From: Liolophura sinensis
Lineage: Eukaryota > Mollusca > Polyplacophora > Chitonida > Chitonidae
Reading direction: 5' to 3'
Length of the DNA: 47,809 bases
NCBI RefSeq assembly: GCF_032854445.1
Contig: NC_088295.1
Span: forward strand, 69,299,249-69,347,057
Notes under the pieces: generated by a model
The model's input: the letters and a program-made list of their open reading frames with translations, nothing else
Told to the model about the DNA's origin: nothing
Databases searched by the model: none
Translations under genes and position numbers: made by a program
Shown here: in pieces, positions 15,101 to 27,100 of the stretch
Numbering within the stretch: the first letter of the stretch is position 1
Layout of the letters: every line of letters starts with the position of its first letter

Positions 15101-18100
15101 CCGTTTGTGCTACAAACCTTAGTATGCTCTTTCAGGTCAGAGTTCCTTTTTGGCACCTGCTAAGATCACAGTTAACATTTTGTTCAGCAGTTCTTGGATC
15201 CCGAAACTCCCTGGCTACACCACATACCACATTTTCTTAATTGGAAGAGGTGTGGTCTTTCATTAACCTTACTATTCAGGTTTTTATTATGACAAGGCTT
15301 TATATCTGTATTGTACATATTAAGCCTTCAAGGAACATGCCATTACATTCAAGGAATGTACCCACCACGAAAACTCTATCGAATATTCTCACGGTGTGGC
15401 CGAGATAATCTTTATTATGGTTTAATTGTTCTATCAGATGTTAATGAATGCCTGTCAGCGAACGATTGTCCTGGAGCTTGTATCAATGAGAATGGTGGGT
15501 ACAGTTGTGACTGCTTGTTCGGATACAGCTGGGATGAAGACAAGCACGAGTGCAAAGGTAAGATCATCAGTAATAGATTCATTGTTCCCCAACGCCATCA
15601 ATCTGTCGTCTTTAAAAACGACAGGTACTGATTCTTTTAGTTCTTTTTATTCAGTTGAATATATAATCAAAGCAAGATTCAATCTTTTCAGGCTTCTAAA
15701 TTCTAAGCTTCATCTTTCGGAGAATCGGTCGCTTTTTATTCCATGAACTATATTTGTTACTATTTCCATTTTGATTAACTTGTATTACCTTTTAAGTAAA
15801 CTGAAGTTTTAATCTTTGCCTTGTCTTCCTCTTACAGCGTTATGTAAGGGATCGAACTCGTGTCAACACGGAGGGGAATGTGTCTCACCAAATGTCTGTT
15901 CTTGTCCCTTTGGGTACCAAGACGGGACTTGTGAAGGTAGAGTTATAATGATCAGAAACTGTTCTCAATAGCAACAGTGAGTTTATGCTATAAAAAAAAA
16001 CAGGCTATACCAGGGGCCAAAAGGGTAGTAGTTTTATAATGATGTTTCCCTGGTTAATTGTTTGTAATTCACTGTGTCATGGAGGTCGTCTCTTTACCAA
16101 AATGTAGGTTAAGAAACATTGATTTTACTAAGATGAAAAACGACATATTTTGCAGAGTAAAGGGAATTTGATAGAACTTTGATGGATAACGAATTCTTGA
16201 ATGTTCCTTCCATATTTTCAATGAAGAATCTTATCCTTACAGTATGCAAAACGGTGTGAGAGATTTCAATGTGTGATTGGAATACTATACTAAACGTCTT
16301 CTTGGGAATTGGCTTTACGATTATATACCCGGGACGTCCATTTTGTTTGACGGCTGCCATTCGGATTTCTGTTTCGATGCATAGATTGTGAAAGTTCAGG
16401 TTGCATGGAAATCTACATTATTTTATAACGTAGCTGTGAATCTATGTTGTTTACGTGTATGTGAAGGATTTATTAAGAAGTGTATAAGTGTTCTGTACTC
16501 GTTATTTCTAGAGCGTGCATTTATTTTTGTGTATAAATGTTTACGAATACAATTTTCACGTGAAAGTCTAAATGGTAAGACCACCGTCTGAGGAAAGCTT
16601 CTTTTGAAGCTGTGTGGTTCTTGCGAATTTGTTTTTAGATGTGGACGAGTGTGCTAGCGGAAGCATTTCCTGTGATCTCGGGTGTGTGAACATTGCCGGC
16701 TCCTACTACTGTAAGAGTGACAAACCTGGATATGGCCAAGGACCAGGAGACAAATACATGAAACGTATGTACACCGATGAGCCCTGAGTAAATCACCGAC
16801 ATTGTCACTGACGGACTCTCCCAGGTTTGACATGTGTTATATTATAGTGGAAGGAAAATGGTCCTCAGACGAGACAACCGTGGTACATTAATTGCACGTT
16901 AATCAATTGAAGCCGGTAAATCTAGAAAATTCTAGAGGATAGTTGCTGCTTGAAGATCAGAAAGTGAAACATGTGAAATATTCAGCTTTTGGCGCTGAGC
17001 TAATCAATTAAGAACGTATATATGATCTGAACGGGAGAGGGTTCAGTGGTACAATGAAAGTGTCTCATCGCTGAAAACCAATGCCAGTTTCTCTTTATAT
17101 GAACCTGTCCGCATTTCGTGCTTTGTATACATTCTCTAGTTAGTTTCTTAGTGGTTTGTGTTAAGCATTGTTTCTGGTTGCCGACTGGTATACGAATGTC
17201 TCTTTTAATGTCTATTGAACGACTCCAAATGATTTAAAATCTGTTTAAGACACCGTTTCTTCATCGGTCACGAGTGCATAATAAATGGACGAACACTACA
17301 GACATGACGACACTTTTTAGATTACTCTAAATTTATTTTCACTTGAAAGATCAGTCATCAGTGTCAGTTCTTGTTTTGTCGTGTAGTGATTTTGTTTCAG
17401 TTAGTCAGTTCTGTACACTTCATAATTCATGGAAAGCCAGATTTCGTAAAATTTACCAGATTTTTACGTGTCTCTTTTATTCTGAAATCCACTCTGCCAG
17501 TAATTCTCAGTATCTGAGTTACACTCAATGGCTGAAATTCTGCTAATGTGACGTTAATACCCAACCACTCATTCGTCCGCTCTCTTTATTTCTCAGCGGT
17601 ATGTAATGGTCTGAAGCCCGGCACCTGTTCTCACGGAGGCATCTGTTTCTCCCCGAACACTTGTTCCTGTCCCTCGGGATTCCAGTTCATCGACTCGGAT
17701 TGCCAGGGTGAGAATTTTGAACACAAAAGCATTTATTTCTTTTTTTCTGGGAGAATTTACCATTGATCCTACCAATCTGGTAACGTTTCACATACGATCC
17801 TAAGCATGCACTGCACCTGTGACTTAATGAAGCTTCATAAGGCGTTTATGGAGTTAGCACATTTGCAGCTCAAGTGTTTGTTACGTTTAAACATGCTACT
17901 AATATTGTTTGGCACCAAATGGTCAAGGTGCATTTTCCAGTGTAATCACTGTACGAAACTTGTCTACATATTTAATATCATTTAATTCTTGATTTACTTT
18001 GATCTTGGTTAGATATTGACGAATGTGCCATCTCAAATGGTGGCTGTGCTCAATACTGTGAAAACCTGGTGGGATCGTTTAAGTGCGATTGTGAACTGGG

Positions 18101-21100
18101 TTATGGTTGGGATGATAAGCTGAAAAAGTGTGTAGGTAAGTCCACGGCATTCAGGCGACTGATGTTAGCCTAGCTGGTTTAGTGTCTGCATGTAGGGTGA
18201 TCTTATACCCATTTTATTGGCCAGGCTGGCATTCAAAACGAAAATTGCAATTCTACCCATAACAAAGCATAATCAGACTTAAATACTTTTTGGCCTTTTT
18301 AAGAGATTAAACAAACAATTATGTCAATATAGTTCAAACTGAATTTTCTGGAATTTGGAGATGAATATTTACCTATTTACTAAAAGACATATTTTTAATT
18401 CTCAAAATCTTGAAACAAATATATAACACTATTTTATTAAAGCTTTCTTATGTCGGTATATAGGTAGCAATAAATATGTTTGCTGTTATTTCTTCATACT
18501 TCCAAATACATGCATATGCCATGTATATTCCTCTTGTAGCTGTCTGTGATGGTCTTTCCCCCGGGGAATGCCCTGACGGAGGTACTTGTGTTAGACCGGG
18601 GGTTTGTCGCTGTGAGAAGGGATTCCAGGAACCAGATTGTTCAGGTAAACTAACATTTATAGTTAGTCCAATCTCTGTTATAACAGACAAACCTCGCGAT
18701 CGAGTTTACACACACCTTGCATATAACGTACACTGGCCTCTTTTGTAATAAAGGTGTTCCTATTATCTACCTTTCAGACATTGACGAATGTTCCACGGGA
18801 GAAGGGAACATCTGTAAGAATGGCTGTGTAAACCGACATGGCTTCTTCTACTGTCAGGGGAGTAGACAAGGCTACGGACGAATTCCAGGAGAGGACACAG
18901 ACAAACGTAGGCCTTCACTGAGTTTTTTGTGTCATTTTCAAACAGGCACTTAATATGATATTGAAAATCAACATCGCAGATGTTGAACTTGAGAGTTAGC
19001 AATGATAGGACAACTTTTACGGGGAGCTGTCCAGATCGTTTTGGTGTCTACTGCACGTTATTCAGTCGTCTCATGTGTGTATTGATAAGGCAGTCAATCA
19101 ACACTCCCGGTGGGATATTTTTTAATTCCTAAATCAAGTTGCACTAAGGTCGACCATAGTTACTTAGACCTTTACTGCTAAGAAGACGTCAAAATAGCAT
19201 TTTTTTCGTTTGACCAATTTTCTTCATGAATGTTATAAACCTGTTATTCATTTCTCGTGATTCAGCGATCTGCCATGAGAGCCAGCTTCCGGGGTCCTGT
19301 CCTAACGGAGGTCAGTGTACGGCCCCAGATACCTGTGAATGTCATGTCGGGTTTGAATTGCCTTATTGCTCAGGTAAGGTGACCAACCGTTGTGTTCCTT
19401 GTAACAGGAAGAAAGTTGTAAATTCTTGCCAGCTGCGTTTCAAAAGAATGGAATTTGTACTAAAACTTTGACATAAAGCAATAAAAATATACCTGGAAAA
19501 TGTTCTCCTTACGGTGGATATATTCACGCCAGAATCCCATTATGTAGTCATATCTCAGATTTAGGTGTTTACCTGCAGATATTAACGAGTGCGAGACGAA
19601 TACATTAGATCCTGACTGTGTACGATGTGTAAACACAGATGGGGCTTACCATTGTGAATGCGAGGCCGGGTATGCCTGGAACGCTGCAAAAGATGCTTGT
19701 CAAGGTAAATGGGTACTGCATCACAAGCAACTCCAAACTCTATGTTCATATGCTTGCTTAGTGCACGAACCCTGTATAATGGCGTATCGGGTCCCAGCAT
19801 TGTAAGGCATTATTAATACCTGACCGGTTTGCACGCAAGACGTCATTGGAGAGAAAGAATAGACAAATACCACACAACTCAGGCCCTAATTACTTTAAAG
19901 AGCAAAATTTCTCCAATATGCGCATCGATCTTAATATACAAATGTCGTTCTCTTAATCATCTGCGTATTTTGTATGTATGTTCAGCCTCTTTGCGATCCC
20001 TACTGTGGATTTCGCAGATGTATTAGTGTGTTTGTATATAGCCTTTCTCGCTTCTTTCCTTGTAGCATACTTCTTTAAAATTTACGACTTTTCCCTCTTC
20101 AAGATATCCGGTACCTTGGTTGCTCAAATTGCGCTACACCATTGTTATTGTTATATCACTAGGCAAAGAGTCAAAATACATGGATGTTCTATTAGGGAAA
20201 GGTTTGGGGCTGTCTGAGATGGCTGCTTTTGTATCGTCCTACTTCCCTCGGTAACATTTGTTGTCATAGGAGCCAAAGATTTTGGTGGAAAAGCGTTATA
20301 TTAGTTAAATTAACTGATGAATTGGGTCTTACTTAAAGCATGTTTCTCTCTGTTGCCAGCGTCTTGTTACGATTCGCCAGCGGGAGAGTGCCCTAACGGC
20401 GGTACCTGTGTGGAACCTTTTGTCTGCTCCTGTCCCGAAGGCTACAGTGAACCTATCTGTGAAGGTTAGTGGCGATCGGGATGAGATTCTTTTGTGTGTA
20501 GTTCACAAAACTGTGACAAAACAACAACAACAAAAACGTTTCAAACTTGCACGTACTTGTACAGTTGTACATGAAGATCTCTGATTTATCTATTTATCTC
20601 ATGCAGATATAAACGAGTGTGCTGAGGAGAATGGTGGCTGCTCTCAACTGTGTGAGAACAAACCTGGTTCCTTCGCCTGTAAGTGCAACACTGGATACTC
20701 ACTGATGGAGGACCTCAGCCGATGCGCAGGTAAGTCGCCACAACTGATCATACTGGTTTGAGAGAAGCTCCGTGAAAATCCTGTTTGGTGAGAATAAAAT
20801 TTATACAATGGATGATTTTTAAGACATGCTCAACTCACGAAAGCGATCTTCATACAGTGTATGCATGTTGACTTGTAATTTGTTACTGTGCTGTCACAGT
20901 TGATACATTTTATACATGCAAGCAGTCGATATATCCCGTCATGATCGACTGCAGCAAGTGAAAAAGAACCGTTGACTTTGTCAAGGTACTCAGTTGATGA
21001 AATGGCACCAGCTTATTCAGGGCAACACTCTCATTTGGAGGTGAATTAAAGAGGATTTGTTCCAAATACGGGAGTTTTACACGTGGTGAAATATCATAGC

Positions 21101-24100
21101 CCAGCCCAATACATCAGTTAATTTGATAGGCATTTCTCTGTGGGGAAAACACTGAGGTAATGCTTGTTTCATAGTCTTATAGAATAGAACTTATCAGTTT
21201 GACCAAATCGTTGTTTCTTGTGTATACCCCTAATCCCACCATTTTTTCTACTCTTCGCAATAGACACTGATGAGTGCGAGATGAACAATGGGGACTGTCC
21301 ACAGAAGTGTGTGAACATGGAGGGGACATACAGCTGTACTTGTGGGGAAGGCTACCAGCTTTCCAAGGCTGGGGTTGGGTGTGAGGGTAAGTTTATGTCT
21401 TGAATTCGTGAATTCAAAATTGCAAACGTTCCGGGATCTATACAAAACGGGTGTTAAATATAGGTGTGGCCTATATCTATGTTATGCTTCAGACTAAGTG
21501 AATCACTCTCTTCCGTACCCCACAGATGTGGATGAGTGCGCTTCGTCTAATGGCGGATGCACCGAGGCTTGTGTGAACACGATGGGGTCATTCAACTGTG
21601 AGTGCGGGGGTGAGAGAGGTGTGGGACCGGATGGCAAGTCTTGTGCAGGTAAATTTACCAATGGCTAGAGGCACGAATTCCGTGCTACAACGTGCTCTTG
21701 AATCTCAACCCCCCATTTGAGACAGAGCCTTCACGAGAGCCAAATCTTGCTTTAGTAAAGGATCCAGTGCCACAAAATCACGACACAGAGAACGCATTGA
21801 ATCAGAGCGATGTGATATTTATAGGGGTAAACATTCATATCACGTTAACCGTTTTCATAACCACCTCCTTCATACCCTCAGCAAATTCTGGACATCATCT
21901 CAGCTTCTCGGGCTTTATTCTGCATTGTTTGGTTGAAACATATGATATCTATTCTAAAGCCCATGATAGGTGAATAAAGTATGGATTTAATGCATGTTGT
22001 TTCAGCTATATGCTACCATTACGACCCGGGTACCTGTGGACCAGGCGGAATTTGTATAAATACTGACCAGTGTTTGTGCTCTGAGGGTTACAGTATGCCC
22101 TACTGCACAGGTAAGCTTGATTTTGGGATGTTACCTTTATGTTAAACGTTGTTCTGGAAATTGGTTTCATAATTATTGACCTACACCACCCATTATGGTG
22201 GACTATTGCTATACCAAAGTCTGTTTTGGCGCTGTGATTTCAAGAAAAACATTTTTATAGGTCTAACAAGAATACACTCACTGCATAGTACAGGTCTACT
22301 CGTACATCTAACCTTGCAGATGTGTGTTTAATTTAAGATATATTTTAACTTCAGACATAGATGAGTGTGTTGATACAGACCCCGGATGTTCTGACAAATG
22401 TAAGAACACAGACGGTTCGTTCATGTGCACGTGTCAGGAGGGATACTTGCTGACGGAGGATCACAAGACATGTACCGGTGAGTAGGGGTGAGAGATAGGG
22501 GAGGGTTTAATGAAGTAAAATGTGCTTCATAAATGAACTGATCCATGAGTAATAGAGCCTTTAACCTATCTGTTGGTCGTTGATATATTGATAGCACCTA
22601 AGATTCATACTCATTGAGACGAATGGAAAACACGATATTATTCAATGGCTAAAAGTTATCAAAACATACCCTTTAGATGACTTCAACAGCGAGGACACAC
22701 CCTCCTGAACACTCCCTTGGTGGTCAGTACGTCAATACAATCCCCTTATACCGCTCAGCCATGAGAACATATACCCTCCTAAAACACCAGTGATAATTGG
22801 CTATCAGGAAAAGCCAATTAGACCACTCTACGATGTAGTGAGGACATACCCTCTGAAACACACAATCAGTGTTAATCGGTTATCAGGACAAGCTCGTTAG
22901 ACCGCTCCACCAGCGAGAACATACTCTGTTAAACACGCCATCATTGATAATCGCTTATCATCAGCGATAATATACCCTCCTAAGCACACTATCAGTGATA
23001 ATTGGTTATCAGGAAAAGCCCGATAGACCACTCCACCAGCGAGAATATACCTTCCTAAACACACCATCAGTGATAATCGGTTATCAGGTTTCAGGACAAT
23101 CACGCTCCACCAGGGAAAGCATACCCTCCTGTCTCTCAGTCAGAATTATTTAACATCCGTAGCATAAGATTGGTTATAATGAGAGTATCATTTCGCGGAA
23201 TGTTTAAAATTGTTCCCGTGTAATAAAGGAGTATTACGTTACCTGTTTGCCCGCAGAGGCAGGAATGAGTGAGTAAGGAATCCTTAGAGTGCATGTACTG
23301 TGCCTCCTTGTTGCAGGACGGATTTCCACCCCTCATTTATCTAGTGCTGCCTCAGTGAAACACCTCGCCAAGCAAGTAAGCGGCCCCGCCCGAGTCATTT
23401 CACTGATAGGGGTCAACCAGTCGTTGCACTAAGCGAGAAAGTTACAACTTCCTCTTTTAAGGGTCTTAGGTGTGATTGATCCGAAGCGGATGCTCTACCA
23501 ACTGTGCTATCATGGCCAATAGAGGCAGGAATGAACAATAAACACTACGTCTTTGGTTGGAATTACACCTTTGACAGAATGGCAGATGTCCTGTTTTATT
23601 TTGTGATTAAATTTTAATTTTTTTCCACTTATCCGGTCAGCATGATTAACAGATTTTCAATGTGTAATATATTTACTCCATTGTTCTACATTTCACTTCT
23701 ATTTGCACGATTGGAGATTATCAAAAATCACACAATTTCAGACATCGACGAGTGTTCTCTGTCAGAGAGGCTGTGTACACATATCTGTGTCAATGTGGAA
23801 AGTTCCTACATATGTCTGTGTCCTAAGGGTTACTATCTGGATGACGACGGTCACACTTGTCTTGGTGAGTATACAGACAGACAGGAGCTCATCTGGCATG
23901 CTAGATCTGCTAGAAAATGTTACTCATGGCCAAACTGTGAAGATAAAGCGTGTCAAGAAACTTGGTTTTATCACTTGCTTAAAGTCGCCTTTGGCGTGAA
24001 TTTACTCAGCATTACAGTGGATAACTATTCCCAGTTTTTGATATTAAACCTCAGGTCGTACACTTTGATAGTGTTTTTTTCTGCCGTATTTCGTCATTTC

Positions 24101-27100
24101 CATATTGTTTTTCTTTTCAAAGTGTCTTTCTTCTCCATACATATCCAGCTCTACTTCCTTTCACTGTTTACTGGGTGGTTTAGCGTTTTAGAATATGTCA
24201 AATTTTCTTGATCTTGAAATGGTAATGAAAAGACTAAATACTATGTAAGTAAACCTAAGATATATGTATAAGTAGATCTAGAGCTGTGATTTGCTTTCAC
24301 AGGTGAGGACGCCTGTGACACGGACAATGGCGGTTGTACATTTCGCTGTGAGAACACCCAGTCTGGACCCCAGTGTGTGTGTTTTAAGGGGTATCAACTG
24401 GCAGGACACGATAACTGTATTGGTATGTCCCACCACTTTTCTGGCGTAGTACAATCGCGATATTTTTACTCGGGTCAGTAGAAAATACATTTGTTGATAA
24501 CTGTAATAATATAACCTTTAACACTGGTGTCAATCCATTTTCAATGTCATTATGGCCACAAATTCATGAACAGGCAATTCAAGTTTGGATTTATCCTCGT
24601 GTATCCAAACGCAGTTTTTGTGAAAAACACATGTTTTAGGAGGTTGTTATCACTTCGTTTCAATTTATACTCATCAGACGAGGACGAATGTGAGATGGAC
24701 ACAGCCGGGTGTTCTGACCGCTGTCAAAACACCCAGGGTTCGTGGCGATGTGAATGCGAGCCCGGCAAGAGGTTAACAGCCGACGGAAGGACTTGTGAAA
24801 GTATGGCATTCAACCTAAAACAGATTCCTAAAGTACATATTCTGATGATCTTTGTTGTAAATGCTGGTATGCAACGATTATAATCATGCTTTTTGCCCAC
24901 TGATGAAAGCACATTCTTTAATAATCTTTTTTGCAATGGATATTATGTATCCGATATATTTATATGAATTTAGGTGATGAAATCAATGATGGTATCAGCT
25001 AAACTATATATTTTTGGATGTGATTGTATTAAGTTAAAGGTAAAGGCGTTCCATTGTATCCGTTTTGGAGATTGGTAATTGGTGTAAGAATCCCAAGGCA
25101 CATCTGTTTTTCTGGGAAGACGAGAATAGGGCTTCATAAATTCAGATTTCTTGGGGCATTTCCACTTTTCATTTACATCGAGACATGGTTGGTTTAGGGT
25201 GCTCAGGGGACAGTGAATTGGACTGTTTGCCTCTATGTGTGGAGAGGGAGTCCAAATGCCTTTGTCCAGATGGATATTATCCTCATAGCGATGGCGTGCA
25301 CTGTATAGGTAAGTTTGTGTGACATGTCTTGGGGTCTTCATATAAAATATGGAAAATCGAAAATTGTTCTTTCGTAGCAAATACGCGTGAATTCCATAAC
25401 CGCCCAAGGTCAGAATGAAAGCCCTTGTATTAATTGTATGCAACCGAGTTCTGGATGAGTTATAGGCCATGTTTTGAGCTTCGTTTTTATATGTAATTTG
25501 ACAGAAAATATGTTTATATTTCTATTTCAAGGTGGCTGTCCGTGTCAGAATGGAGGCTACTGTGTAACTGAACTGCCTATGTACGAGTGCGATTGTTCGG
25601 GAACTGGTTACAAGGGAGACCTGTGCACTGTACCTACCGTGGACATCCCTTCTACTGTGAGCGTAAGATACCCCGGAGGTAGTGTTAAGATACACGTCAC
25701 TGTCAGACCCAAGATCGCCATCATTATCAAGGCGCATCACGGCAAAGACCTTGTAATTACAACCAATCCAATTGTTATTAAAACCCCAGCTATTCGCGGA
25801 TATTTCATTCTGTCCACGAATGCAAGTGGAATCTTTCGACTGGAATACGGATTAGCGGGTGTTGACGAAAATCGGTTTGATCGGCCTTCAGGCACCGACG
25901 TCATCTCCGGTGACGTGTTTCAACGTCATCAACTGCATAACCGAGTTTTACCAACCGGGTGTTTTAAACTCACATTCGACCACCATGTTACCAAATCGGT
26001 GAATGGCAAACGGAAAGGAGACCGCTTTCAGTATAAAATCGAATTCCTGTCCACGTCATCTTGGTATCGGCTGAAGAATAGAACCGATGTGTTTTTCACA
26101 TTTGGAGTTGTTCATTCGACCGGTCTGGGCAGAATGGAGCTTCCGCTATATGACGAAGGCATTGAGCTGACTGTAAGACCAGATATACTATATTTCGGAC
26201 CGATCAGCCCATACAGACAGACGAGCCAGGGAGAAAAGACGGGCGAGTTGACCAGACCCACATGTCAGGAAATAGAACTTCTGCCAGAGGACAGACGGCT
26301 GTTCAAAAGCGCTAAAAGCCTGTTTAACTCCCTGTTTAAAAGCATAAAGCATCTGCTGCCAGCCACTCTGAGTCTAGAAATCGGTGAACACAAACTGGAG
26401 CATATGAAAACGTACCTTGTTCAAATTCTCACTGGATATCAGATAAGAAACCTTCCCTCGTGTGAGTTGGCTCGTGTAATTGACGGAGTGCTCTATTACG
26501 TGTTTCGGTTCACTCACGGGATAAGGCTGACTGTCAACGGCCAAACGGTAGATCTAGATGGAACCACTTTGCCCTCGGAGTTTTGTCTGATCGTCACAAG
26601 TCCTACTGATGTTCGTGAAGCCGTGCATCTCATATTCCCAGACGAAGCCAAGCAGAAGTTAGAGGAAATCGTGACGATCAAGTCTATACAGGAGATGACT
26701 GGCTCGCTAATTGGCTGGAAGGGGTTCTCCGTATCCCCTTACGGCCACATCTCACGAGAAGACACGGGGGCTCGCCTGTGGAACGGCCACGGAAACGTCC
26801 TCCAAGGGTATGTATCATGGTGTCGATCTGTCGTCCCATAATAATAGGGACAGATAAAAAAGAATGAAATGTATCTTAATTCATACAACTACTGTTTCAC
26901 CTTTTCGTCATTAAGGAGAGAATTACTTACGTTTATTTATTGATTTATTTGATTGTTGTTTTACGCCATACTCAAGAATATTTCACTTGTAATGGCGGCC
27001 ACCATTTTGGTGGGAGGGATCTGGGCAGAGCCCGGGGGAAAACTCACAACCATCCACAGAATGTTATCAGATCTTCCCACGTGCTGCCAGAGAGGAAGCC

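Larger units (their letters stand above)
526..25531 (+). other. Introns of the EGF array: remaining non-coding sequence
   Basis: Introns here run from 133 to about 1,420 bases. Apart from the repeats listed separately, I see nothing distinctive in introns 526-1089, 1559-1941, 2420-2953, 3706-4023, 7305-7813, 9760-10238, 10344-10696, 12751-13185, 13294-13962, 14089-14460, 15937-16638, 17708-18012, 18136-18539, 18907-19265, 19705-20359, 20730-21263, 21649-22005, 23865-24302 and 24801-25197. Confidence 0.6.

Noticed and set aside
15037-15240. Retrotransposon gene
   Set aside because: Only a short degenerate phrase resembles LINE proteins; no reverse transcriptase motifs are present, so it is listed only as a weak repeat.
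23460-23518. Possible tRNA gene on the - strand
   Set aside because: Only the 5' half is tRNA-like; there is no proper B box or acceptor-stem pairing, and SINE body sequence follows.
24970-25470. 166-codon open frame on the - strand
   Set aside because: It runs antisense across EGF exon 43, lacks any recognisable protein pattern and has no splice or conservation support.
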